Source: Mesostigma viride
Taxonomy: Eukaryota > Streptophyta > Mesostigmatophyceae > Mesostigmatales > Mesostigmataceae
Direction of reading: 5' to 3'
DNA length: 64,000 nucleotides
NCBI GenBank assembly: GCA_009746045.1
Contig: RPFO01002162.1
Location: 50,451 to 114,450 of the forward strand
Below are positions 30,690 through 40,879 of the stretch, piece by piece; positions within the stretch are counted from its first letter, which is position 1; the number at the start of each line of letters is the position of its first letter. The notes under the pieces are model-generated. The model was not told the origin of the DNA. It did no database searches and saw nothing but the letters and a program-made list of their open reading frames with translations. The position numbers were made by a program, and so were the translations under genes.

Positions 30690-33085
30690 CCTGTGTGGAA
30701 GATGCCAATCGTTCCTGCCTTGTGGCCTTGGAGAGTAATCCCAGGCATGTTTACAGGTTGAGCTGGGCCAACGTCAAGGAACGCAAGCCACATGCAATCT
30801 GGCCTGCAGACGGGCCTGGACCCCAGTGTTGGCTGGAGGGCCAGGTTAAGGACCAAGTAGTTGATGTGCCTGTCACTGACGTGGGAATTGGCTATCCCTC
30901 TGATGATGATGAGGTGCAGGAGGCAACTGCATCACCTGTGGTGGAGCCAACGGGGGCTGGGCCTGCACCAGGGTCCAAGAGGCCACTCATGGCAGACATT
31001 GTCCGGTCGCTCATGTTCAACAAGCACAAGGATCCCAAGGTATCTAAGTTGACTGAATGGGGTTCTTGCTGGGCTGCTACCCTAGAAGTGGATACTAACT
31101 CAGAGGTGTCTATCATCAGGGTGGAGGATGCTCAGGGCCTGAAGGTGAATAAGGCTGGCTGCAGGGCAGTGAGTGACTTTACGGGCACTGTAACAATGAA
31201 GATCCTAGGGGAAGTGACTGTGCCTATCCTGGGTGTCCCCACTGCGTTCTGTGTGGTGGAAGGGTACCAGGGGCCTGCCATTTTGGGCCAGAATTTCTTG
31301 TGCATGCCAGGAGTGACTCTGTCAGCAGATGAGCTTGCACTAGAAGGTCACGGCAGTTTGCCCCTCCAGAGATATCACTACTCCAAGGGTCTAGCTGTGG
31401 CAGTCAAGGCTGTGAAGGGGCAGCAGAGTGTGGGGCCTGAAGGCAAGGAGCCCATTGCTGAGGACTTGTTGATCATCCCAACCACCCTAGATCCACGGGA
31501 CTTGGGGGTGCACAAGTACCAGATTGCTGGTCACAGTCCTATTTCCTGGCACCAGTTGGTAGAGTTGATGCAAAGCCCCAAGATGGCTAAGGCATGGATT
31601 CTAGGGTTTGTCTCCAGTGGGCATGACTGGATAGTGTCTAACTGTGCTGAGCCTGTGGATGAGTTGCCCAGGGAGCATCAGTTGCTAAGGCTCTTGTTTG
31701 TGCTCAAGCTGAAGGAGATAGACGGGGTGCAGGTGCCACATGTGAGGCCAGTTGTGACTGAGTACCATGGCACGGGGGAGCTGACAGATGAGGAGTTGTA
31801 TACGCCTGGGATGCTGCATGATACCTGGAGGATTGTTCTGTGTATATATCTGTCTTTCCTGGTCAAGGGCATTGCGTACAGCTCTGTGCTGATTGATTTC
31901 AAGAGGGCTTTTCTCAAGGGTGATGTGGAGCAGGCCAAGGAGACGTGGCGTGATATCCCTCCCTTCTTTGTAACAGTGCCCAAGGTGTGGAGAGCAGAGA
32001 TCAAGTCAAAATATCTCAGAATACTCAAGGGTTTGGAGGGTCTCAGGTCCAGCCCTATCATCTGGAGAAAGAGCCTGGAAAAGTTTCTGAAAACTCACTG
32101 TGGCTTTACTGTGTCTCCAGTTGATCCTTGCTTGTTCCAGAGTACTCATGAAGGGTTGCCTGTGTTTGCATCTCTGCATGGAGATGACCTGCACCTTCTA
32201 GGGCCTCCTGAGTGGGTGGATTCAGTACTGTCCAAGATCCAGAAGAGGTTTGAGTTAGGAAAGGTCCAGCACATGAAGCAGGATGAGCCCATGGTGTTTT
32301 GTGGAATGCAGGCCACGCTGATCAAGAGGGCAGGCACTTGGTTTATCAAGATGGAGGGTGGCAACAACTATCCTCAGCAGATCATTGATGCCCTCCAGCA
32401 GCCCATTACCCAGGCCAGGTGTGCCACAATCAGGGGAATGTTGGCTTGGCTAGCTAGCATTTGTGCCCCAGATTTGTTGGTGCTGAGTAGGCTCACAGAT
32501 GCTCAGCTGGTTGAGGTAGGGGCAGAGCAGGTGGTTGAGTCTGTCAGGAGCTCACCTCCACTCATACTGGCAGCTGTGGACTTGTACAAACCACTCAACA
32601 TGGTGCTTTTTGTGGACAGTTCCATGGACAGCAGGAAGGTGACGGATGTCAGGGGTAGGGCAGCAGCACTCATTACACTACAACAGGAGCACACTTCTCT
32701 GGTCAGCTGGTACAGTAGGTTACAGAACAGGGTGACGCCCAGCAGTGACATTGCTGAGTGCAGGGCAATATGTGAAGGGCTACACACTGCTCTTTACCTC
32801 AGGGAGTTATTCTACCAGCTCTGTCAGGTAGCTTCCTGTAGCTTGCAGCTGCACACACTGGTCAAGACAGACAGCATGGGCATGGTGCAGTTTGTGCACA
32901 GACAGCTCGCCAGGAGCAGGGATCTGGATTATTTGTTGCTGAAGGAGATGTCTTACCTTGCTCATCTTGAACATGTGCCTGGTGTTGACAACCCAGCAGA
33001 CGCCCTCACCAAGCTGGAGAGCAAGGCTGAGCTACAATACCCTGTGCTCAAAGGGCTCATGGACCCCTTTTCTGGTGGGACTTGA
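30635..33085 (+). CDS. E2 polyprotein: integrase end, protease-like, RT, RNase H
   Basis: 816 aa. Order: integrase C-terminal barrel (residues 1-50), acidic linker, retropepsin-like domain (TLEVDTNSEVSII with D153; AILGQNFL about 215-222), RT (LIDFKRAFLKGD with D421; LKGLEGLRSSPIIW; VDPCLF; LHGDD at 514-518), RNase H (VLFVDSSMDSR, SWYSRLQN, DIAECRAI, HVPGVDNPADALTK). RT and RNase H are of Ty1/copia type. The protease therefore sits between integrase and RT; known Copia elements have it before integrase. DTNS replaces DTGA, so activity needs testing. The frame is fully open, supporting a functional element. Confidence 0.87.
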   Translation: MEGAINAGQRGKWQNGVVTCVEDANRSCLVALESNPRHVYRLSWANVKERKPHAIWPADGPGPQCWLEGQVKDQVVDVPVTDVGIGYPSDDDEVQEATASPVVEPTGAGPAPGSKRPLMADIVRSLMFNKHKDPKVSKLTEWGSCWAATLEVDTNSEVSIIRVEDAQGLKVNKAGCRAVSDFTGTVTMKILGEVTVPILGVPTAFCVVEGYQGPAILGQNFLCMPGVTLSADELALEGHGSLPLQRYHYSKGLAVAVKAVKGQQSVGPEGKEPIAEDLLIIPTTLDPRDLGVHKYQIAGHSPISWHQLVELMQSPKMAKAWILGFVSSGHDWIVSNCAEPVDELPREHQLLRLLFVLKLKEIDGVQVPHVRPVVTEYHGTGELTDEELYTPGMLHDTWRIVLCIYLSFLVKGIAYSSVLIDFKRAFLKGDVEQAKETWRDIPPFFVTVPKVWRAEIKSKYLRILKGLEGLRSSPIIWRKSLEKFLKTHCGFTVSPVDPCLFQSTHEGLPVFASLHGDDLHLLGPPEWVDSVLSKIQKRFELGKVQHMKQDEPMVFCGMQATLIKRAGTWFIKMEGGNNYPQQIIDALQQPITQARCATIRGMLAWLASICAPDLLVLSRLTDAQLVEVGAEQVVESVRSSPPLILAAVDLYKPLNMVLFVDSSMDSRKVTDVRGRAAALITLQQEHTSLVSWYSRLQNRVTPSSDIAECRAICEGLHTALYLRELFYQLCQVASCSLQLHTLVKTDSMGMVQFVHRQLARSRDLDYLLLKEMSYLAHLEHVPGVDNPADALTKLESKAELQYPVLKGLMDPFSGGT

Positions 33086-34048
33086 AGTCCAGCCTTTGCC
33101 AGTTGGTGGCTGACCAGTGCTGTTGTCCCCAGGGGGGAGGGCAACAGGTAGCCTACCTGTCACCAAGCAGGTAGAAGGCTCAACAGGAGCAAGCTCTTCC
33201 TGTAAAGGATTAGCACAGTGGGATGCCTTTGGCCTCGGGCAGTTAGGCCATGACAGGGCAGGCCATGTTGAGAGTTCTTCCAGGTTGTTTGTATATATCT
33301 CTCTTGTTTAGTTTTCTTTAGCTGTGAATAAGTGACAACCTTGGATATTATGGTGTTGTAACCTGACAGTTGGGCCTTGCTGGTGCAGGCTGGTCCACTG
33401 GGAACACTCAACATTGGTTTTGGTGGATATTCTATAATAAAACATAATCATGTTGTATGCCAATCTCTCTTGTTGTCTGTCATGTGACCAGGTTAAGTTT
33501 AACCTGGGGTTCTGGGGTAGGGTTCGATTCCCTAGTTGAGCCACAGCCTGGTATGTATGACTCCTGGGCTTTAACACCCAGTGATGACATGGGCTCCCCA
33601 TCAAGCAGTGGCACAGTGGTGTTGAAGTGGTTTCCATTGGTGAACATTTGGATGGATGATGCCTGGAACGCTCGGGGCGGGCGCCATGAAACGGGCGCCA
33701 GTGATAACTGGGAAGACCAGGAACTCACTGTAATACGTTTCCTGTAGTCAGGGCCTCTCATTCAGATATCCAGGATATGTTGCCTAAGGAATATTCAATA
33801 TCCTCCTTTAAGCCCAAGCCAAGGTACAGTTGCAAAAGAAAGGGTTGGGGATGACCTGCAGGTCAAGTTAATGATCAGCTGGCAGGGTTGAACCATAGAT
33901 CCCTAAGAAGGATACCATTAAGGTGGCAAAAGGGGTGCTCATGAGGCTTATTATAAGTCCAGGGTGACCAGGTGTCCATTTCACAAGGCAGCAAGGAATG
34001 GGTTGGTCATGGTGTGAAGCTTGCAGCTCCAAAACAAGAAAGGGTTGG
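33086..34048 (+). other. E2 3' non-coding region
   Basis: About 960 bp between the stop codon and the 3' LTR. It ends in a purine-rich stretch (ACAAGAAAGGGTTGG) that may be the polypurine tract. No ORF with a recognisable domain is present. Confidence 0.6.
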
Positions 34049-34691
34049 AGTTAGCATATTGGTGATGCAATATGCTAAGCATGTCATACTTGAAGTGGCC
34101 TTTCCAACGCCGTGCTAAACGCCTCATTTGGACAAGGAACTTGAGAGTTATCAAGTCCCGAAGTAATGCCGCCGGACGCTACAGCAGTACCAGGACTAAG
34201 GACACGTGAGGGACAGGGCACGTGGCAGTGTTGGGTGAACCATCACACGTTACGTGTCACAGGACCGACTGTCACTAGGAGGTACTGTGGTCAATATTGG
34301 TTGATGGTACCAAGAATGTCACAGGACTTCAGGACTGGCAGTCCTGCAGGCCTGGGATGGACGGGTACTTGTCATGACGGATAAATCCAGAGCGTTACTG
34401 TCATTCATGGAAGGACAGACGTCCTGGATTGATGCAACCAAGGAAATTGACAGTGGCGGACCTGCCAAGGCGTGCAAGGCCTGGCAGCAATGGTGAGACC
34501 TAGAAAGGCTCGGACACAGCAGTGGCCAAGCGTCTTTCCCAACACCGTCCGTGGGTACTGCCGCCTCAGGCTAGTGACCACAGGGTAGTGAGGCAACTGT
34601 GGTAAAGGTTAAAAGCCGCTGGTTGAAACCATGGCTCCATTCATCACATCTTGGGAAGACCAGAAACTCACTGATCCGCGTTCATCTAAAT
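34049..34691 (+). repeat. E2 3' LTR
   Basis: 643 bp, one base shorter than the 5' LTR in a T run, otherwise identical where compared. Confidence 0.92.
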
Positions 34692-35130
34692 GACCCCGCG
34701 TCCAGTATTTGACCGCAGACTCCCCCTGCTGCTTTACAATACGCTGGATCTGGCGTGTCTTTTCCAACCTGTAGGACTCGGTCTGGAACGGCTGTCTGAG
34801 CGTCGCGCGCAGCTCGCGGCAGACAACGCTGGCGCGCTGATCCGCGATGGTGCCGACAATCCGAGATGCCAGTCCCTTGATACAGCCAAGGATGGCAGCC
34901 AGCAGAGCTTCATCGCATGCCTTGGTCACATCGCTGGTGGGATCTGCCGTGCCCTCGAGCACGTCTAGAACCCCCTGCGAACGGCAGGTAGCAATAAAAA
35001 GCTGCTCGAACTCTACCCATCCGGCAAAATCCTCGGTGGCATCAATACGCCCAAAATTCTTCAAGGCTAGCTGGACTGCCCGTGCATTCACTAGTAATTT
35101 GGGGTTCTCAGGCTCAGCACGTGGAGGCAT
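34692..35130 (-). pseudogene. E3 gag, N-terminal part (split by E2)
   Basis: N-terminal half of the E3 gag (starts MPPRAEPENPK at 35130) on the minus strand, with a capsid-like helical region (DFAGWVEFEQLFIATCRSQG, RIVKQQGESAVKYW). It continues in frame at 26520-26043 after removal of E2. The whole protein would be about 303 aa, close to the 301 aa of the E8 gag. Confidence 0.87.
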
Positions 35131-35363
35131 GGTAGTAGAAACCCCACAACAAGCTCAGGCTAGAAGAACAGCTTGCTCAAATAAAGAAGTAACCAAAAGA
35201 ACAACTGGAGGGACGCAGCAAACGTGACCGCAACTCGGAATGGATCGAACCAGCGACAGGGCAGGCCAAGCACCAAAAAGTCACACTGGATAAAAAAATG
35301 CCGAGTGCTGCACAGTAGCAACGCGTCACGGGCTGGCAGGGAAAAAAAAACTGGTCGTGCCAA

Positions 35364-35600
35364 TTAGTCACTGATATCCGCACCCTCACTCTGGAGGTAC
35401 TGCAGGTAGGAACCAAGCAGGGTGTTCAACATCACAAAATCAATAGGGCATTCCCCCTGAGGTGAGTCATACGTAGCCCTGATTATCTCGACAATCCAAC
35501 GCCTTGCCTGCACAGGATTAATGGCCACAGTAGCTCGCCTGCCTTGGAACTCAAAGGTAACAGTAACCAGGTCAATGCTGGAGTGATCAGGTCCAGACAT
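35364..35600 (-). CDS. E3 small ORF upstream of gag
   Basis: 78 aa on the minus strand (starts MSGPDHSS), between the primer-binding site and gag. Has one TVTFEFQGRRATVAI beta-like stretch; no domain recognised. E8 has no obvious equivalent. Confidence 0.5.
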   Translation of the reverse strand: MSGPDHSSIDLVTVTFEFQGRRATVAINPVQARRWIVEIIRATYDSPQGECPIDFVMLNTLLGSYLQYLQSEGADISD

Positions 35601-35718
35601 GTAAAATTCTTGTCACCAAGGATTTCCCAGAAGGTAGCAAGGAAAAAAGGGCCAATAATATCCGCAAGCCAGCTTAGGACGTACTGATGTGGCCTGAAAA
35701 CGTATTCGTAACTTAGCT

Positions 35719-35729
35719 GGTCGATACCA
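35719..35729 (-). promoter_or_regulatory. E3 primer-binding site
   Basis: On the minus strand TGGTATCGACC directly follows the 5' LTR. TGGTATC matches the start of the initiator-Met tRNA type of primer-binding site (TGGTATCAGAGC) used by many plant LTR elements. E7 and E8 have TGGTATCG at the same place. Confidence 0.7.
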
Positions 35730-36442
35730 TGTCAAATATTTCACTACTCAGCTTAATCCAACCCAGCCAAGAATCATGAAATCCTGGCTCAATTGGAGGA
35801 AAGCTACGATCTGAAGACCATGACTTGAATCGACAAAATATGGCGAATTTAATGATGTTAATCCGCTTTAATATTTGTCAATATATACTCGGCGGCGGCC
35901 ATGTAAGGGCCAGCTGCCATAGCATACTTGTCAAGGCTTAATTGTGTAAAGGAGCAACCAAAAGACTTAAGGCTACGTTGCCCTTGCGAGGCAAGTCACA
36001 ACACACACATTGTTGACCGTCCGATAGGAGCGGCGCAACACAGTTCGTTGGATGCAGGCATGCATGCGCATAGGAAAAGTCATACATGCCAAAGTCTAGG
36101 TGGGAGTGGCGTCGCGTCAAGTACTCTACCATTTAAGTCTGATTTCTTTCCTTGGGCGGCGCCTACAAAGGCTCAACTTTAACACTAGCCGTTGGTACAC
36201 TACAGACGGCGCGGCGCGGCGCCAGGACAAAGCGCCACAAAGATATGGGCAGGACTTATGCCGAATGTCATGCTCATGCGTAGCTCACACCAGAGCTATA
36301 CACGAAAATTTTTCCGTCAACCGTAACGCAACATAGAATGGCCCAAATCTATCTCGGCCGATCATAACTGTTACGGCCAAATAAATAAGACTTGGCCAAT
36401 AAATTAGATAGGCCTACGAACACCGAAAATTAGCGATTGGCA
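35730..36442 (-). repeat. E3 5' LTR
   Basis: 713 bp, the transcription-start LTR for the minus strand. Confidence 0.92.
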
Positions 36443-37378
36443 ATGAACCCTCGCGAGATCGACGAATGGACGCGTATGTGGGTACAGATCTACTGGGCGT
36501 GGTGCAACCACAATGGGTGGGAGCTAGCTACCGAGGTTCTTATCTCCTACGTCGTCACCAACTGCATGGATCCCTCAGTGGTCGGCATACTCAACTGTGA
36601 GAGTGTCGCGTCGCGCTTGTACCCTCGCACAGTAGAGGAGCTACTAGAGCGCATTGAGCGCAAGCTGGTGCCCCCTGACTGGAAGCTCCACGAGCGTCTG
36701 GCTTTTTCCAAGCTACGCCAAGGCTCCACGCCGTTCCGCGACTTTCTGACAGAGTTTGAAGCATTCTCGGCTCGCATTGAGGACTTGACCTGGACCGAAT
36801 ATAGGGCGCGGTTCATTGAGGCGCTGAGTCCGGAACTCCTAGATGAAGTGCTAAAGCGCTTTGCTGAGATACCGTGGGAGCAGTGGGATGTGATCGAGAT
36901 CCAGCAGTACCTTCTAAAGGTGTCAGATGTGCTCGCACGCCGCCGCGCAGCGGTCACCTATCGGCATGCTGGTGCTGCACCGCGTCGCATCCACTTCACT
37001 ACGGTGGACCAAGACGGGTCCTCTGAGGACATTATCTACCGCGAGTTGGAGGACGGCGACTATGAAGCGCCCCAGGTCAATAATGCAATCGATGCGTCCA
37101 AGGCGCGATGCTTCCGGTGCGGCGAGGTCGGTCATCTCAAGAAGGACTGCACGCGACCACCACGGGATCGCGATCGTGGCGACGAGCAGACGTCACCCCG
37201 TTTCTCCGGGCCTGCCTTCGGTAAGCGCCCGGAACAAGCTTGCACGGCGCCCAGACCGGCCTCGCAACGCGGGCGAGCGCGCAGCCAAGCTGCAGGACGC
37301 CCGGCAGCGTCCCACGCAGCACCAGACGCCCCGCGCTACGGGTCCTTCGTTCCAGCGGGTGAACCGCGAGTTGAATGA
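36443..37378 (+). pseudogene. E4 gag core and zinc knuckle
   Basis: Continues the E4 gag frame from 25088 (ATGAA duplication) after E3. About 310 aa aligning with the E5 gag: YPRTVEELLERIERKLVPPDWKLHERLAFSKLRQG, cited only in part, and the zinc knuckle CFRCGEVGHLKKDC. It ends at a stop at 37378, while an overlapping frame (to 37544) carries the likely C-terminus (VNRELNELFSQQ), so one frameshift has occurred. The 36443 ATG is part of the target duplication, not the native start. Confidence 0.8.
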
Positions 37379-37489
37379 GTTGTTCTCACAGCAACAGGAC
37401 TCCGGTAATGGCGCCTCGTGGGTTATGGATGGCAAGGCGGTCGCCGGCTATGGGCATGGCGACGAGGAGGATGAGGTAGAGGGGGAAGA

Positions 37490-38288
37490 GTGGACCGGGC
37501 GGTCGACCGAGGCGGTCTCCCGGCCCTCCGTTCCTCGTGCCTAGTGTCCCTGCCTACACGGATAGAGGTAGATGTAGGACAGGTAGATAGGGTAGCGCAA
37601 GTCAATAACGTCGGGCAGATAGACAGCTTCGATAAGGACACCCCGTTGGTAGCGAATACCAGCGCGGGCGCAGAATCAGTCGTTACAGTAGATAGTCGCT
37701 CCCCGCTTGTAGCGAATACAAGCCTGGATGCATCCTTGGGCGAGACTTCTGCCCCAAGCACGCAGCCGGCCACGGGTAGCGCAGCGAGCTCCGACCAGCC
37801 TACGCGCGCAACTCCGGCTTGTACCCGCAACTTGCTCCTTTTTAGGGGAGGTCTGGCTGTACCGGGATCAGCATTAGACCCCTACCTCAAGGACAAGACC
37901 GTCATGGACGTGCAGTTCATGGTGGACACGGGTGCGTCTACGTCGTTCATCAACGAGGCATTGGCGCGTCGCGTAGGATACGACATCCGGCCACATGCGA
38001 CAGTGGTGAATGTGACCTATTCAGATGGTCGCAAGAGCCCCTCGCCCAGGTGGCCGGGTTGATATCAAGGCTGTGATTCAAGGCATCCCTGTGGAGCTCA
38101 CAGCCACGGTCGCACCGCTGGGAGCTGCGGACATCATCATCGGCATCGACTGGTTGGACGCGCAGGATGTGGACATTAGCATTCGACGTCGCGTGGTGTG
38201 GTTCCCTGACGGTTCCTTTTGGAGTCCTGTCAGCGAATATGCAGGGCTAATAGGGTTAATACCAAGTGCAGGGCCCCGACGTGCATAA
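37490..38288 (+). pseudogene. E4 aspartic protease (frameshifted)
   Basis: Two frames, 37490-38062 and 38025-38288, carry a retropepsin: FMVDTGASTSFI (catalytic DTG) and, after a frameshift near 38040, ADIIIGIDWLD (flap-end ILG-type motif). Position between gag and RT is the normal Gypsy order. Confidence 0.82.
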
Positions 38289-39105
38289 CATCACGCACGA
38301 GCGGGAAGTCACCCAGCCCCGCAACGCTTCGCAGATCCTCTTGAGCCTCAAGTCACTGGAGAGTAAGTTGCGTCGAGGCAAGGAGTACTACATGTACCGT
38401 CTGGACCTCTCCAACATAGAGGTTCTCCTTAATGAGATCGGCGTGGGGTTTACACCCGAGGAGACGGAGCGTTATAACGCGGTTCTAGCGCGACGGGAGA
38501 AGCTCTTTGACGAAAGCAAGCAGGAGTTTCCCCCGCACCGCTCAGTCAGTGCTCCACCGCATCCAGGTAAAGGAGGGCTACGGTCCCACGTCTTCCCCCA
38601 TGTACCGCATGGGTCCAGTTGAGCTGGTGGAGCTGAAGAAGATCTTGATGGCGCTCTTGGAGCGGGGTCTCATCGAGCCTAGCAACAGCCCCTTCTCGGC
38701 TGGTGTGCTACTGGTCCCTAAGCCTGGGGGCAAGTGGCGGCTCGTCACGGACTACCGGAAGCTCAATGCTATCACGGTAAAGTCCAAGTACCCCCTTCCG
38801 CGCATCGACGATATCTTCAACCGCGTCCAAGGAGCCACGTGCTTCACAGTCCTAGACTGCGCGGATGGCTTCTGGCAGCTTCGCATCGCCCCGGAGGATT
38901 GTCACAAGACGGCGTTCAACACGCCCTTTGGGCATTACCAGTTTCGGGTGGCCGCGATGGGTTTGTGCAATTCCCCCGCGAGCTTCCAGATGCTCATGAA
39001 CGACATCCTCCGCCCTGTCATGGGAACCGCGCATCTTCCGCAGGTTTCCCGTGACCTCAAGGACCCCAACAGGGGCGTGAAGCCCCCGTGGTCCTACAAG
39101 CGCAC
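38266..39105 (+). pseudogene. E4 reverse transcriptase, first part
   Basis: Frames 38266-38622 and 38507-39105 joined by a frameshift near 38560. Motifs: GLIEPSNSPFSAGVLLVPK, DYRKLNAITVKSKYPLPRIDD (part), FTVLDCADGFWQL (first catalytic Asp) and AAMGLCNSPASFQMLM. The chain stops at SYKRT, where E5 is inserted, and resumes at 55368 with AYLDDILVYS. Confidence 0.87.
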
Positions 39106-39677
39106 TGTTACGTCGCGTAACAATTCGTTGTAGTTACGGACGTAAATTAGGTCCTTTGCCTCGGTTGTCCCTAGGTTTACGTTTAGGCTCCTACCGGGAC
39201 ATTATTGTCCTCGTAACAGTACTGTGGTACATTGGGTGCCGTTGGGCGCCGCGCCGCGTACTTTACTAGTGGTCCTGATCCTGTGGTAGAATGTAGTGGA
39301 CCAGCGTGCATCAGTAGATTTAGTGGACCAGCGTGCACCTGTAGGCGAGGGCCATGTCGGCCCGAGCGTGTTGGACCGTTGGTGACCATTTATGCGCGTT
39401 CTACCCCTTGTGTGTGCACTCGGCGTGTGTTAAATGAATTAACACATATTAGCTTGGGTCACGGCAGTGTAGTTGTGTTTCCTTCCTCTTTTCCTGGAGT
39501 AAACGGGTTTGACTAAATGGCCTATGGCATATTACAGTAGTACATATGTAAATGCATTGAGATCTGGTTCGTCTCGGTCGTCTTTCGCTAAGGGTGCAAA
39601 TAGAAGTGGCCTTACTAGTCTAGGTAGTATTAGGACAAGTAGAGGTAGAGGTGGCGGCCGAGGCTTGCGGCGTAACA
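39106..39677 (+). repeat. E5 5' LTR
   Basis: 572 bp, starts TGTTACGTCGCG, ends GCGGCGTAACA. Followed by TGGACTCGGAGG at 39679-39690. Confidence 0.94.
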
Positions 39678-39678
39678 A

Positions 39679-39690
39679 TGGACTCGGAGG
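39679..39690 (+). promoter_or_regulatory. E5 candidate primer-binding site
   Basis: TGGACTCGGAGG one base after the 5' LTR; compare TGGATCGGAGG in E4. The tRNA is not identified. Confidence 0.5.
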
Positions 39691-40206
39691 TAGTTTAGAT
39701 AGAGCGCGAGACGACGATCCTTTGCAACATACGTCATTGAATCAACCCTTCCGCGGCTGGGAAACAGAAGACGACACCTACTTGACAGGTAATGGGCGGG
39801 TCGCCGTCAAGCTAGGGGGATAGTGCTGCCTGATTCAGGACACGCCCTGCCTAGAAGTTAGACCTGCTCAAAGCGGAAACTCCTTTCGTAGATAGCTCCT
39901 TTTTCCTCGTCTTGTTTTCCTTAGAAAGATGGTTTACTGCCGTAGACAGTTGCTGGTTTTGGTTCGACGATAGAGAGACGGCTAGCGTCTCGTAGATTAC
40001 CCTTTTTCTGCATCGTGCCTGCTTCGTATTTAGACGACCCATCGCCGGACGCAGAATTCTTGATTCCGGATACTTACGACCACCTGGCGCTGGAAACATC
40101 GCCCCTACGTGCGTCGTCAATCTGGTTCGGTTTCAGACACCCGAGATAAGTCGCCTTCTCCTCGTTCTCCTCATTTGACTGCTCAAGACCTACCAGGTGC
40201 GTTACC

Positions 40207-40359
40207 ATGAGCCAACGGCGATCTTTTACTGCTCCTTCCCATTCTTCTAGCGATAATAGTCTAGCTAAATATTACGTAGTGATTACGCCTCAATGGTCCT
40301 CCATTTTCCTTTCTTGGTCCGACGCTAGGAAGATTGTTCAGAATCGTGTTTACAACGTA
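40207..40359 (+). pseudogene. E5 ORF0 viroplasmin-like, first part (split by E6)
   Basis: Starts at ATG 40207 (MSQRRSF) and carries the first half of an RNase H1-N/viroplasmin-like domain: KYYVVITP, IFLSWSDARKIVQNRVYNV. E6 is inserted after GTA; the frame resumes at 45863 with RYKKFMSFEEAQQFL. The rejoined protein is about 129 aa, similar to the 140-aa ORF0 of E4. Confidence 0.75.
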
Positions 40360-40792
40360 ATCGTGGTTCTCTGAACATAGTTTCTTTATAGTGAGATGGA
40401 AGGGTAGCCGCTATAGCTAGGTTATTGGGTTCACGTGACATACCTTTTGAGGCCGGTGCGGCCTGATCCGGATCAGTCGTGGCCAAAGCTTTGGCCAGTT
40501 TTTCTTGGCCAGGTGGCAGGAGCTACGTTGAGATATAAACCTGCCACTGTCTAGGTTTCTTGGCTCAGGGCGTAGTGATTAACTAGATCTAGATTCTTTC
40601 TCTCACGCAGTATGTGACCTAATAGCCCCGGCAGCCTTACGTAAGCTGCCGGCAATTAGAACGCCACATTGCGTCATTTGTTCAGACGCAACATTTGCGT
40701 GGCGAAAAAATGCCGTCCGGGCCAAGGCCGCATGACACGCAAAAAAGGACAAAAACAAACCCACCTAGCTAAGGTCGGCCTCTTTTCTTTTC
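40360..40792 (+). repeat. E6 split direct repeat A1
   Basis: 433 bp, equals A2 at 45266-45698 with two substitutions. Forms the left terminus and 5' UTR/promoter region. Confidence 0.9.
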
Positions 40793-40879
40793 ACGAGGGC
40801 GGCGACAGCAAGCCAGGGGAAACGAACCTCTGGTTTGACGAACCTGTACTGTCGGAGCCATTTTTGGCCCTGAGCAGCA

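Larger units (their letters stand above)
26521..34691 (+). mobile_element. E2: Copia-like LTR retrotransposon, nearly intact
   Basis: 8,171 bp with LTRs 26521-27164 and 34049-34691 and a perfect 5-bp target duplication GACCC (26516-26520 and 34692-34696). ORFs in order are two unrecognised 5' ORFs, gag, integrase, then one long frame with integrase end, protease-like domain, RT and RNase H. LTRs differ by one T in a short run as far as I can see, so insertion was very recent. It is the better copy for studying the lineage shared with E1 (same gene order, HGDD RT, AGTTAG start of LTR). Confidence 0.94.
25093..36442 (-). mobile_element. E3: gag-only LTR retrotransposon (TR-GAG type), split by E2
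   Basis: LTRs at 25093-25810 and 35730-36442 (TG...CA ends) and a perfect 5-bp target duplication ATGAA (25088-25092 and 36443-36447). Without E2 the element is about 3.2 kb. Its minus strand has a primer-binding site TGGTATCGACC next to the 5' LTR, a small ORF (35600-35364) and one gag gene. There is no room for pol, so it must be mobilised by another element. LTRs differ at about ten places, so it is older than E2, as nesting demands. Confidence 0.9.

Noticed and set aside
36443-36445. ATG at the E3/E4 junction as start of a separate gag gene
   Set aside because: It belongs to the ATGAA target duplication; the gag frame continues upstream at 25064-25092 (VPKLRAT), so this is the middle of the E4 gag.
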